From NCBI GenBank assembly GCA_963815355.1, contig CAWFGJ010000012.1, positions 1 to 64,000 of the forward strand: DNA of 64,000 bases, read 5' to 3'. The DNA comes from JAPUEK01 sp963815355 (lineage in GTDB: Bacteria; Pseudomonadota; Alphaproteobacteria; Rhodobacterales; Rhodobacteraceae). Below are positions 1 to 8,497 of the stretch, in pieces. The notes under the pieces are model-generated. The model saw nothing but the letters and a program-made list of their open reading frames with translations. It did no database searches and had not been told where the DNA came from. A program made the translations under genes and the position numbers. How positions within the stretch are numbered: position 1 is the first letter of the stretch; every line of letters starts with the position of its first letter.

Positions 1-193
1 GGCCGGCCGCGTCAAGGCCAGGCCCTGCGGGTGGCCTGCGGCCAGCCTGGACGCAGCCGACCGCCGGACCACCGATCTGATGTTCGACGCCGCCGGCGGC
101 GCCAAAGTGCTGGATTTGGGCCTGAATCCAGCGTCCGGGTGGCCTGCAACCGGCCCTAGAGTCGAAAGCAGACGTCTGCACGCCCAATCTGCC

Positions 194-1056
194 ATGACCC
201 GCGCACTCGATCTGTCGGCGCTCGATCGGGCCGGCCCAGTCCAGCTTCTTCGACGCCAGCCCCGTGCCCACCGGCGAGCCGTTGACGCGTGCCGATCGAC
301 AGGCTGGTCGAAGACCCCGACAACCCGCGCACCGAGTTCCCGCAAGCCGAGATCGACGAGCTCGGACGGACATCGCCCAGCACGGCATCCTGCAGCCCAT
401 CGTCGTGGACCCGCCCGACGCCGCGGGCGACACCGGATCCACTTCGGCGCCAAGCGCTGGCGTGCCGCGCAGCGGGTCGGGCTGGCCGAGGTCCCGGTCG
501 TGGTCGCCGCCCGCGGTCACACGGCTACGACCAGGTGGCCGAGAACCTGAAGCGGCACGGCCTGTCACCGCTCGACCTGGCACGCTTCATCCGCGGCCGG
601 GTCGACGCCGGCGAATCGAATACGACCGTCGCCAAGCGGCTCGGCGTCGACCTGACGACGGTGGCGCACCACCTGGCGCTGCTGGACTTGCCGCCGGTGC
701 TCGACGACGCGCTGAAGGCGGGCCGCTGTTCGTCGCCGCGCACCCTGTACGAGCTGGGCAAGCTGCATGAGAAGCGGCCGGAGCGGGTGTGCGGACCTGT
801 GGGCGGTGGCGACCCCATCACGCGCGACGCCGTGCCGCGATCCGCGACGAGCTCGCGGCGCCCGCCCACGCCGGGCGCACGAGGACCGGCCGCGACCGCA
901 CCGGGCGGCCCAGATGCTGGCCCGCGCCATGGGCTTGCGAACGGCTGGACGCGGCGCTGCTCCGCCTGGGCCGGAAGGGCGCGAGCGCTGCCCGCCGACG
1001 ACCTGACGGCGCTGCGGGATCGCGTCGCGGCCCTGGCCGACCGACTCGACCCGTGA
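194..1056 (+). pseudogene. ParB-like partition protein, frameshifted
   Basis: ParB/Spo0J-type plasmid partition or nuclease-like protein. The ParB N-terminal core is recognisable only when frames are switched: PIDRLVEDPDNPRTEFPQAE (about 290-360), then IAQHGILQPIVVDPP in a second frame (about 375-420), then HRIHFGAKRWRAAQRVGLAE in a third (about 435-500), then a helix-turn-helix stretch with VAKRLGVDLTTVAHHLALLD (about 630-690). At least four indels separate them. The region is much richer in GC than the chromosome-like genes that follow. It is followed by a MobC-like and a relaxase-like piece, so it looks like a mobilizable plasmid backbone. The residues are well conserved although the frame is lost, so sequencing error is as likely as decay. 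Confidence 0.7.
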
Positions 1057-1261
1057 TGGCTGGTCGGCGATGCCCACGGCCATGCGCTTCAACGAGGCAC
1101 GACGTGCGAAGCGGTTCTCGTGACCGGGTCACCGTCGACCTGCGAGGTTTCGGCGATCGCTGCGAGCCCGCGCCGCGGCGCGAGGGATGACCCCGGCCGC
1201 GTTCGTCCGGCGTCGCGGTCAAGCTGCTGGAGCGAGGGCGCTCTGAACGGACGCCGGCGAC

Positions 1262-1673
1262 GTGGACCCCGACCGCCCTCTGAACGGGGACCAGGTCGTC
1301 AAGGTCACGCTGCGGATGTCCGTGGTGCATGCCGCGCTGCTGGCAGCGCGCGCCCGCGCCGCCGACGTGTCGCAAGGCGCCTACGTCGCCGGTCTGCTCG
1401 AAGGGCATGCCCCCCGCGCGCTTGCCACCCGACCATGCCGAAGCCGTTGCCGCGTTGGTCGGATCGACCGACCGGCTGGGCGATCGCCTGTGCCGACCTG
1501 AACGCCTTCATGCGGCTGTTGCGGTCAGCGCGGCGAGCCGGTCGAGCAGCGCTGCGCCGGCATCGATGCCGTCGCTGACGACGTTCGGCGCCACCTGGCG
1601 CTGGCCGCGCCGCTGCTGGCCGAGCTGCGGCGACGGGCGTCGCGCGACCCGCGGCCACGGCCGACCGCGATGA
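1262..1673 (+). pseudogene. MobC-like relaxosome accessory protein, frameshifted
   Basis: The N-terminus in one frame (starting MDPDRPLNGDQVVKVTLRMS) has the look of a ribbon-helix-helix mobilization protein, with a short beta strand then ADVSQGAYVAGLLEG. It continues in a second frame with DHAEAVAALVGSTDRL and in a third with CADLNAFMRLLRSA. The order ParB, MobC-like, relaxase supports the assignment to a plasmid transfer region. At least two frameshifts interrupt it. The family call is by resemblance only; another small RHH DNA-binding protein is possible. Confidence 0.45.
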
Positions 1674-1980
1674 CATCGAACCCGACCGTCGACGGCGTGC
1701 TTCTGCAGTGGGGCGAGCGGCTGTTCTATCCCTCCAACCGGATCGTCAGGACAGCACCGACGCCACGCCTGGACACGATGACGCGGCGCAAGGCCGCCGT
1801 GATCCGCCGGCGCATCGAAGCCACGGTGACGGGCAGGGCGCCGCAGGTGATGGTCAAGGTCACCGGTGGCGGCCGCGGCATGGGCGGCCATCGCGGCGCA
1901 CTTCCGCTACATCAGCAAGAACGGCCGGCTCGACATCGAAGACGACCGGGGTGTCGTGCGCGAAGGCAAGGAATGGAGAT
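1670..1980 (+). pseudogene. Relaxase (VirD2/TraI-like) N-terminal fragment
   Basis: Reading from 1670 gives a protein with RRKAAVIRRRIEATVTGRAP and QVMVKVTGGGRGMG, then after one frameshift near 1880 HFRYISKNGRLDIEDDRGVV. This is the N-terminal signature of plasmid relaxases of the VirD2-like group, which nick the transfer origin. Only about 100 residues remain of a protein that normally exceeds 500. The reading frame is lost near 1975, and the sequence passes within about 35 bases into the end of proA. The junction marks the edge of the plasmid-like block. Confidence 0.6.
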
Positions 1981-2020
1981 CAGCGAGCCTGAAATCCGCC
2001 TTAGTTTTTAAGACACTGGC

Positions 2021-3280
2021 CTAGCCGCGAATGGTGCCGTCACCGGTCACCAGATATTTGAAACTTGTCAGTTGCTCTGCGCCCACAGGCCCGCGTGCGT
2101 GCATCTTGCCGGTCGCAATGCCGATCTCGGCCCCCATGCCAAACTCGCCCCCGTCCGCGAACTGGGTTGAGGCGTTGCGCATCAAAATGGCCGAATCCAG
2201 CCGCTGGAAGAAAAGCGCTGCTGTTTCGTCATTCTCTGTCAGGATCGCCTCGGTGTGCTGGCTGCCGTATTTGCGAATATGCGCAATCGCCTCTTCCACA
2301 CCATCGACGAGCTTTGCCGAAATGATCATGTCCAGATACTCGCGCCCGAAATCATCGGGTGCGGCTTTGACCGTGCCGGGGATCTTTAACAACTCCCCTT
2401 CCGTCCGAACCTCAACCCCCGCTTTCAGCAAGTCTTCGATCAGAACGCCGCCGTGCTGGGTGTAAAACTTCCAGTCGATCAGCAAACATTCCGCCGATCC
2501 GCAAATCCCCGTGCGCCGGGTTTTGGCGTTCAGCACCACGCGCCGCGCCTTTTCAAGATCAGCGTCGCGGTCGGCGTAAACGTGGCAAATCCCCTCCAGA
2601 TGCGCAAAGACCGGCACGCGGGCCTCGCGCTGGACCAGACCCACCAGCCCCTTGCCACCGCGCGGCACAATCACGTCGATGAATTCAGACGCACGCAACA
2701 TATCGGTCACCACATCGCGATCACGGGTCGGCACAAGCTGGATCGCGGCTTCGGGCAAACGCGCCTGCTGCAAGCCGTAAACCAGACACTCATGGATCGC
2801 AGTCGACGTCTCAAAGCTTTCACTTCCGCACCGCAAGATGACGGCATTTCCCGCCTTCAGGCACAAGGCACCCGCGTCCGCTGTCACATTCGGGCGGCTT
2901 TCATAGATCACCCCGATGACCCCAAGCGGGGTTGCCACACGCTGAATATGCAATCCCGACGGCCGGTCCCATTCGGCCAGAATTCGGCCCACCGGGTCCG
3001 GTTGCTCGGCAATGGCACGCAACCCGTCGACCATATCGCGGAGCCGCCGCTCATCCAGCCGCAGCCGGTCCATCATGGCGGGCGACAGGCCCTTGGCTTC
3101 GGCCGCGTCCATGTCGATGTAGTTGGCGTCAAGGATCGACTGCCGCCGCTCCCAAACGCCGTGGGCGGCCGAGACGAGGGCCGCATATTTGCGCTCTTGG
3201 CTGGCATAGGCCAATTCCGCCGCCGCCGCCTTGGCCTTGGCACCCATTTCGGCCATCAGCCCCGAAATCTGTCCGTCCAT
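2021..3280 (-). CDS. proA: Gamma-glutamyl phosphate reductase (ProA)
   Basis: Catalyses the NADPH-dependent reduction of L-glutamyl 5-phosphate to glutamate 5-semialdehyde, the second step of proline synthesis. The 419-residue length matches the family. The aldehyde-dehydrogenase-like fold is visible in GVIGVIYESRPNVTADAGAL and in the catalytic segment KTRRTGICGSAECLLID, which holds the nucleophilic cysteine. C-terminal FGMGAEIGIATGKMHARGPV is the standard ProA ending. It lies downstream of proB (47 bases) and obgE on the same strand and is probably cotranscribed. Its 3' end abuts the foreign block at 1-2010, but the gene is complete. Confidence 0.97.
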   Translation of the reverse strand: MDGQISGLMAEMGAKAKAAAAELAYASQERKYAALVSAAHGVWERRQSILDANYIDMDAAEAKGLSPAMMDRLRLDERRLRDMVDGLRAIAEQPDPVGRILAEWDRPSGLHIQRVATPLGVIGVIYESRPNVTADAGALCLKAGNAVILRCGSESFETSTAIHECLVYGLQQARLPEAAIQLVPTRDRDVVTDMLRASEFIDVIVPRGGKGLVGLVQREARVPVFAHLEGICHVYADRDADLEKARRVVLNAKTRRTGICGSAECLLIDWKFYTQHGGVLIEDLLKAGVEVRTEGELLKIPGTVKAAPDDFGREYLDMIISAKLVDGVEEAIAHIRKYGSQHTEAILTENDETAALFFQRLDSAILMRNASTQFADGGEFGMGAEIGIATGKMHARGPVGAEQLTSFKYLVTGDGTIRG

Positions 3281-3327
3281 CGCTTCAGTCCCCCATTGGC
3301 AGGCGGGTTCGTTTGCACGATCCGCGC

Positions 3328-4455
3328 TCAGACCACCATATCGTCCCGATGCACCAAAGCCGCGCGCCCCTGATAGCCAAGGATTGCCGCGATATCCCCG
3401 GACCGGTGCCCGGCAATCGCCTTGGCCTCAACCGCCGTGTACCGCACCAACCCCTTGCCCAGCACGACGCGCTCTGGCGACAAGATTGCAACCGGATCGC
3501 CGCGCCCGAACGTGCCGGAGACCGAAACCACCCCTGCGGGCAACAACGATTTCCCGGCCTTCAGCGCCGTCACCGCACCCGCGTCCAACACCAACTCACC
3601 GCGCGGCTTCATCGCGTTGATCCACCGCTTGCGTGCGGCCTGCGGATCGCCCTGCGCCACAAACCACGTCCGGTTTGCCCCATTCGCCAAGGCCGTCAAC
3701 GGCCGCGGAAGCGAGCCCTCCATGATCGCCATGGCACAACCGCCCGCAACCGCCGTCTTGGCCGCCAAAAGCTTGGTCTTCATCCCGCCCTTGGACATGC
3801 CCGAGATCGGATCGCCCGCCATCGCCTCAATTTCCGGGGTTATCTTTTCGACCAAATCAAAGCGTTGCGCGGTCGGGTCTTCTTTGGGGTTGGCAGAGTA
3901 AAACCCATCCACGTCCGACAAAAGGATCAACTGATCCGCCCCGACCGTCACAGCGATTTGCGCCGCCAACCGGTCGTTATCGCCAAAGCGGATTTCGTCC
4001 GTCGCCACCGTGTCATTTTCATTGACGATCGGCACCACACCCAAGCCCAGCAACGTCTCCATCGTGGCGCGAGAGTTCAGGTATCGCCGCCGATCCTCGG
4101 TGTCTTCCAACGTCACCAGCACTTGGCCGGTGATAATCCCGTGCGTCGCCAGCACCTCTTCATAGGCGCGTGCCAGCCGGATCTGTCCAACCGCCGCCGC
4201 CGCCTGCGATTGCTCCAGCGTCAGAACCCCGTCGCCCAAACCCAACACCTTGCGCCCCAGCGCGATAGAGCCAGACGACACAAGGACCACATCGGTCCCG
4301 CGCAGCTTTGCTTCGGCCACATCCATCGCCAAGGCCGAAAGCCATCCCTGCCGCAGGCCCTTGGCGCGATCGACCAGCAGCGCCGAGCCGATTTTCACCA
4401 CCAGCCGCTTGGCCGCGCGAACGTCCGGGGCAACCAACGGTCTCAGGGCTGCCAA
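3328..4455 (-). CDS. proB: Glutamate 5-kinase (ProB)
   Basis: Phosphorylates L-glutamate to glutamyl 5-phosphate, the first and feedback-inhibited step of proline synthesis. The 375 residues comprise an N-terminal amino-acid-kinase domain (RLVVKIGSALLVD near residue 20, VLVSSGSIALG, IVNENDTVATDEIRFGDND near 150, LLSDVDGFYSANP) and a C-terminal PUA domain (about residues 285-370). The start overlaps the end of obgE by 13 bases, implying translational coupling. It is followed by proA. Nothing unusual was seen. Confidence 0.97.
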   Translation of the reverse strand: MAALRPLVAPDVRAAKRLVVKIGSALLVDRAKGLRQGWLSALAMDVAEAKLRGTDVVLVSSGSIALGRKVLGLGDGVLTLEQSQAAAAVGQIRLARAYEEVLATHGIITGQVLVTLEDTEDRRRYLNSRATMETLLGLGVVPIVNENDTVATDEIRFGDNDRLAAQIAVTVGADQLILLSDVDGFYSANPKEDPTAQRFDLVEKITPEIEAMAGDPISGMSKGGMKTKLLAAKTAVAGGCAMAIMEGSLPRPLTALANGANRTWFVAQGDPQAARKRWINAMKPRGELVLDAGAVTALKAGKSLLPAGVVSVSGTFGRGDPVAILSPERVVLGKGLVRYTAVEAKAIAGHRSGDIAAILGYQGRAALVHRDDMVV

Positions 4456-5465
4456 GGCACGTCCTCCGGCGCGGGCGCCTCGCCGACGATCTTGGCATGG
4501 ATCGCGCGCAGCGTCTCTTGCAAGCCCATGCCCGAGACACCCGAAATCACATGCACAGGCCCGCCAGAGGCCTTTTCAAGCGCTTTGCGGCGCGTGGTGA
4601 TGGTGGCCTTGTCCAAAGCGTCGCATTTGTTCAGCGCCAGAACGCGTTGTTTGTCGCCAAGGATGTCGGAATAGGCTTCCAACTCTTTCACGATGGTCCG
4701 GTAGTCCTTGGTAATGGTGCTCGACGTGCCATCGACCAGATGCAAAAGCACTTTGCACCGTTCCACGTGCGCAAGGAACTGAATGCCAAGGCCCCGGCCT
4801 TCAGAGGCTCCCTCAATCAAGCCCGGAATGTCGGCCATCACGATTTCGGTGCCATCAATTCCCACGACCCCAAGGTTGGGAACAAGCGTGGTAAACGGGT
4901 AATCCGCGATCTTCGGCCGTGCGTTGGAAACCGCCGCAAGGAAAGTGGACTTACCCGCATTCGGCAAGCCAACCAGACCCGCATCCGCAATCAGCTTCAG
5001 CCGCAGCCAGATGGTCCGCTCCACGCTTTCCTGCCCCGGATTGGCCCGTGCAGGCGCGCGGTTGGTTGAGGATTTGAACCGCAGGTTCCCCCAGCCGCCA
5101 TTGCCGCCTTGTGCCAGCAAAACCCGGTCGCCCGGGTTGACGAGGTCGGCGATCACCGTTTCCTCGTCTTCATCCAAAATCTCGGTGCCCAGCGGCACTT
5201 TCATGATGATATCTTCGCCCGTCTTTCCGGTGCGCTGGCTGCCCATCCCCGGTTGACCCGACTTGGCAAAGAAATGCTGCTGATAGCGATAGTCGATCAG
5301 CGTGTTCAGCCCCTCAACGGCCACCGCCCAAACCGAGCCGCCGTTGCCGCCGTCCCCGCCGTCTGGCCCACCAAACTCCACGAACTTTTCGCGCCGGAAC
5401 GACACGCAACCCCCGCCACCGCCACCGGAGCGGATATACACTTTGGCAAGATCGAGGAATTTCAT
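4443..5465 (-). CDS. obgE: GTPase ObgE/CgtA
   Basis: Essential ribosome-associated GTPase acting in 50S assembly and stress control. The start at MKFLDLAKVYIRSGGGGGG is chosen because this is the invariant Obg N-terminus; an in-frame ATG 12 codons upstream is ignored. It contains the glycine-rich Obg fold (about 1-158) and a G domain with G1 GLPNAGKST, G3 DIPGLIEGA and G4 NKCD. At 340 residues it has the short C-terminus usual in alphaproteobacteria. Its position in an rplU-rpmA-obgE-proB-proA block is conserved. Confidence 0.97.
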   Translation of the reverse strand: MKFLDLAKVYIRSGGGGGGCVSFRREKFVEFGGPDGGDGGNGGSVWAVAVEGLNTLIDYRYQQHFFAKSGQPGMGSQRTGKTGEDIIMKVPLGTEILDEDEETVIADLVNPGDRVLLAQGGNGGWGNLRFKSSTNRAPARANPGQESVERTIWLRLKLIADAGLVGLPNAGKSTFLAAVSNARPKIADYPFTTLVPNLGVVGIDGTEIVMADIPGLIEGASEGRGLGIQFLAHVERCKVLLHLVDGTSSTITKDYRTIVKELEAYSDILGDKQRVLALNKCDALDKATITTRRKALEKASGGPVHVISGVSGMGLQETLRAIHAKIVGEAPAPEDVPWQP

Positions 5466-5534
5466 CGGAAAGACTTTCTGAAAGATTGTGTCAGGCGACA
5501 CAGGAAAGGGCGATACAGGATTGCAGGCTTCGGC

Positions 5535-6545
5535 TCAAGCGCCGCTTGGATTTTCCCAGCGGGCAGCGGTCAGGCGCAGTGTATAGCCGTCGGCCGGAAC
5601 GCCACGGGCCAGTGACGGCTCGCGGGTCTGGGCGGTGATCTCGAACCCCAATTTGGCCAGCAATGCCAGCGAGGCGGCATTGTCTGCCCACACGCCGGCA
5701 TGAACCTCTGGCAAAGCCCCCGCCCCAAAAGCACGGGCAAGCGCAAAACGGCAGGCTTCTTCGCCAAAACCTTGGCGATGATGGGCGGGGTCCAGCATAT
5801 AGCCCAGCTCGCCGTCCCAGACCCCCACCGTGCCAATCATGGCGCCATCGCGCAAGATCGCCCAGATAAAGCCATTGCCGGCATAGGGTTTGGCCCGTGT
5901 TGCCGTGTGGGCGCGATCGGCGGGCCACGGGTAGCCCCCCAACTGCCGCACCACGTCCCATTGAGAGACGAGCGCGTGCAAAGCGTTCAGATCATGGGGC
6001 CACAACGCACGATAGGCCAGCCGGGCCGACCGCGCCTCTACGGGGAAAGCCGCCTCAAAACCGGGCCGCAACAGGGCAAGATCAACGTGGACCCGGTCGC
6101 GCGCCAAGGGCCTGCAAAACGCCATGCCACGCCCGGTTTCCACAAAACCCAACTTTTCCAGAACGCGGGCCGAACGGCCATTGCCCTCAAAATACCCCGA
6201 CATGACCGGTTCTGCATGGTCCGCAAACTGATAAGACAGGGCCGCCCAACAAGCCTCTGTCGCATAGCCCCGTCCGTGACAACGCGGCAAAAACCAATAC
6301 CCCAAGGTGTCGCCTGCCCTGACAATGCCCGCAAACCCCTGGTCGTCATCGACAGCATAGGTCTCACCCGGGCGGGCGATCTCTCGGGCGAAATGCCGAA
6401 AATCGGCGGCGCCATAGGGGTATGGCACCACCGACAGCCATCCGCTGACGTCCAGATCATTCATTCCCGCCACCACCGCAGCCTCATCAAACGCAGCGAC
6501 AGGGCGCAGCCAGAGACGCGCGGTCTTGATCTCCGCCGCCGTCAT
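5535..6545 (-). CDS. Tandem GNAT N-acetyltransferase
   Basis: A 336-residue protein with two GNAT domains. The first (about 5-165) has the RimJ-like layout with GYWFLPRCHGRGYATEACWA, the acetyl-CoA pyrophosphate-binding loop, and NGRSARVLEKLGF. The second (about 170-330) has GYMLDPAHHRQGFGEEACRF and NAASLALLAKLGF. The substrate is unknown; such proteins acetylate protein N-termini or small molecules. It starts 3 bases after the stop of the second GNAT gene and precedes obgE in the same orientation. GNAT genes between rpmA and obgE are a common arrangement in Rhodobacterales as far as I recall. Confidence 0.9.
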   Translation of the reverse strand: MTAAEIKTARLWLRPVAAFDEAAVVAGMNDLDVSGWLSVVPYPYGAADFRHFAREIARPGETYAVDDDQGFAGIVRAGDTLGYWFLPRCHGRGYATEACWAALSYQFADHAEPVMSGYFEGNGRSARVLEKLGFVETGRGMAFCRPLARDRVHVDLALLRPGFEAAFPVEARSARLAYRALWPHDLNALHALVSQWDVVRQLGGYPWPADRAHTATRAKPYAGNGFIWAILRDGAMIGTVGVWDGELGYMLDPAHHRQGFGEEACRFALARAFGAGALPEVHAGVWADNAASLALLAKLGFEITAQTREPSLARGVPADGYTLRLTAARWENPSGA

Positions 6546-6548
6546 CGG

Positions 6549-7109
6549 TCAATCCAGTTTGAGCAGATAGGTCCAGGTCGGCACCCGCGCACCGCGCGCC
6601 ACCGAATAGGTTTCCGCATCGCCCAAATATTGAAAGCCCTGATTGGTCAAGACCTTGGCAGAACCGGGGTTATCCTGAAACACCTCGGCAAAGATCGTCC
6701 GGCTGTTCAGCGGGTTGGCGGCAACCAAGGCCCGCACAGCCTCGGTGGCAATGCCCGTGTTCCACAACGCAGGCGCCACCCAATAGCCGATCTCCGACTG
6801 GCTCCGATCCATCGGCTTCAGGCTGATCACGCCCAAAACCTCGGACAAACCGGCCGCCGCGCCGTCCATCGCCCAAATCGTGCCTTCGGTTTCCTTGCTC
6901 ATCGCGCGGGCAATAAAGGCCTCGACAGCCCCCGGCGGCAAAGGATGCGGGATGGAACGGGTTGCCTCAGCCACCCGCCGATCGCCCGCATACATCGCGC
7001 ACAAACCCGCATCCGATTTCCGCAACGGCCGCAGAACAAACCGCCCCGCCGGAATCGAACCCAATGCGTTCAAGGGCCTCCCCGCCCCTGCCGTCAAATC
7101 CAAAGTCAT
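6549..7109 (-). CDS. GNAT N-acetyltransferase (RimJ/RimL type)
   Basis: A 186-residue single-domain acetyltransferase. It shows RFVLRPLRKSDAGLCAMYAG at the N-terminus, IGYWVAPALWNTGIATEAVR as the acetyl-CoA loop, and NPGSAKVLTNQGFQYLG at the C-terminus. The start at 7109 (MTLDLTAGAG) is preferred over the longer frame because it overlaps the stop of the small upstream ORF as ATGA. Followed after 3 bases by the tandem GNAT gene. The substrate cannot be read from the sequence. Confidence 0.88.
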   Translation of the reverse strand: MTLDLTAGAGRPLNALGSIPAGRFVLRPLRKSDAGLCAMYAGDRRVAEATRSIPHPLPPGAVEAFIARAMSKETEGTIWAMDGAAAGLSEVLGVISLKPMDRSQSEIGYWVAPALWNTGIATEAVRALVAANPLNSRTIFAEVFQDNPGSAKVLTNQGFQYLGDAETYSVARGARVPTWTYLLKLD

Positions 7110-7414
7110 GGCTTCCCTCCTTCGAAGCGCATGTCCGGGCACGCGTCCCGGTCAGCCATCCGCGACGCCGTGGCAGCGGATGTTTTGGTCGCCCCCTGTG
7201 ACACAGGGGGCATAGGCTCAATATGGGAACCCATTGCGCCGATTTCAGGTCCCGCCCCGTCGTCCAGCATGTCCGCATACCGCATTGCGCCCAAACTGAC
7301 GGAAAGGCTCCCGCGATTACCCAACCAGGCAACAAGTTCGGCCCGCACCAATCCTAAAGACTGGTCGGGCAAGCCGTGCGATTCAGTTTGGCCTCTTCCC
7401 CTGACGGGCATCAT
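7106..7414 (-). CDS. Hypothetical small protein, coupled to GNAT gene
   Basis: A 102-codon frame that ends in an ATGA overlap with the start of the downstream GNAT gene, which is the main reason to take it as real. It contains a protein-like segment, LVRAELVAWLGNRGSLSVSL, with no recognised domain. It lies between rpmA and the GNAT genes. No clear ribosome site was identified and the N-terminus is uncertain. It could also be a non-coding spacer. Confidence 0.35.
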   Translation of the reverse strand: MMPVRGRGQTESHGLPDQSLGLVRAELVAWLGNRGSLSVSLGAMRYADMLDDGAGPEIGAMGSHIEPMPPVSQGATKTSAATASRMADRDACPDMRFEGGKP

Positions 7415-7492
7415 TCCGGTTCCATCGATACGAGTGTGGCAGGCTTCCCCACCGATTTGACCGATCCCCGAAGTCTGCTCCTGAAATGGAGC

Positions 7493-7520
7493 GGGGGACC
7501 GGCCTTTCAGCCGATCCCCC
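7493..7520 (-). terminator. Hairpin downstream of rpmA
   Basis: An 11-bp stem (7493-7503 with 7510-7520, one G-T pair) and a 6-base loop lie 29 bases past the rpmA stop. The strand that would be transcribed has no U-run after the stem, so it may be a weak terminator, a processing signal or an attenuator for the downstream GNAT-obgE-proBA genes rather than a strong intrinsic terminator. Confidence 0.6.
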
Positions 7521-7548
7521 GTTTACTTGCGAAACGTAACGGTTCGAC

Positions 7549-7818
7549 TTATTCGGCGGCCTCAGCGAGAGGGAGTACCGAAATAAACGTGCGGCCCTTG
7601 AGGCCTTTCTTGAAGTGCACGTGGCCTTCGACCTTGGCGAAGATCGTGTGATCCACGCCCATGCCAACGCCATTGCCCGGGAACCAGGTGGTGCCGCGCT
7701 GGCGAACAATGATATTGCCCGGGATGGCCGCTTGGCCGCCAAACAATTTCACGCCAAGACGACGACCGGCTGAGTCGCGGCCGTTGCGGGATGAGCCGCC
7801 TGCTTTTTTGTGTGCCAT
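7549..7818 (-). CDS. rpmA: 50S ribosomal protein L27
   Basis: L27 lies at the peptidyl transferase centre. The 89-residue protein begins MAHKKAGGSSRNGRDSAGRR, the invariant L27 start, and contains NIIVRQRGTTWFPGNGVGMG. It starts 6 bases after the rplU stop, as in most bacteria. No N-terminal cleavage extension (as in Firmicutes) is present. Confidence 0.98.
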   Translation of the reverse strand: MAHKKAGGSSRNGRDSAGRRLGVKLFGGQAAIPGNIIVRQRGTTWFPGNGVGMGVDHTIFAKVEGHVHFKKGLKGRTFISVLPLAEAAE

Positions 7819-7824
7819 GGGGGA

Positions 7825-8277
7825 TTACTCCTTCGCAGCAGCGGCCTTGGCGGCGCGCTTCGGTTTCGCAGGAGCTTCCGCAGCCGGAGCCGCAGTCGCG
7901 TTATGGGCAGCGCGGCGTGCATCGGCAGTGCCGGTAGCAGCAGCAACGCCCGACTTTTCGGCGCCCGAGGCCAGAACTTCGGTCACGCGAACCAGCGTCA
8001 GGTGCTGACGGTGGCCTTTGGTGCGCTGGCTGGAGTGTTTCCGGCGGCGCTTGACGAAGTGGATAAGCTTCTCGCCTTTGATCTGGTCGATCACTTCTGC
8101 CTGCACGGCAGCACCAGCGACAAAGGGCGCGCCAACGGTCAGGTTTTCGCCACCCACCATCAGGATTTCGTTGAACTGGATCTTTTCACCAGCGACAGCG
8201 GCCAGCTTTTCAACGCGCAGAACGTCACCCGCCTGCACTTTGTACTGCTTACCGCCGGTCTTGAGGACCGCAAACAT
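7825..8277 (-). CDS. rplU: 50S ribosomal protein L21
   Basis: Binds 23S rRNA in the large subunit. The 150-residue protein begins MFAVLKTGGKQYKVQAGDVL and includes VKRRRKHSSQRTKGHRQHLT, both diagnostic. About 50 extra residues at the C-terminus are rich in Ala and Lys, a common alphaproteobacterial extension. First gene of the rplU-rpmA pair. Confidence 0.98.
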   Translation of the reverse strand: MFAVLKTGGKQYKVQAGDVLRVEKLAAVAGEKIQFNEILMVGGENLTVGAPFVAGAAVQAEVIDQIKGEKLIHFVKRRRKHSSQRTKGHRQHLTLVRVTEVLASGAEKSGVAAATGTADARRAAHNATAAPAAEAPAKPKRAAKAAAAKE

Positions 8278-8393
8278 GGTCTTTCCTTCTCTTGCTCCGC
8301 ATCCTGTGGCCCCGTTCGCGGTTTCGCGCGATTGGTGTTTTGGGTTTCCCCGCCTCGGACAGCGCGCCCCTGTAGGGCGTCATGAAATAAAGC

Positions 8394-8419
8394 CCCGGCG
8401 AGATTCGCACCTCGCCGGG
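8394..8419 (-). terminator. Intrinsic terminator upstream of rplU
   Basis: A perfect 9-bp stem (8394-8402 with 8411-8419) with an 8-base loop. On the minus strand it is followed by GCTTTATTT. It lies 75 bases past the DUF2059 gene stop and 117 bases before rplU. It would end the DUF2059 transcript or act as a leader attenuator for rplU. The flanks (AAGCCCC and GGGGGCTT) could form a longer stem that embraces the first. Confidence 0.75.
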
Positions 8420-8497
8420 ATGGGGGCTTATGATATGGGATGGTCGGACTGTCAAGAACCGGCGCGCGTGGTCAAGCCACGGCATCGGTTGTCCGTA

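Noticed and set aside
2453..4674. Long plus-strand frames (306 and 580 codons) over proA/proB
   Set aside because: Both are antisense shadows of intact, well conserved proA and proB; the translations are rich in Arg, Pro and His and show no domain.
5700..7460. 586-codon plus-strand frame
   Set aside because: Antisense to the two GNAT genes; low-complexity translation without motifs.
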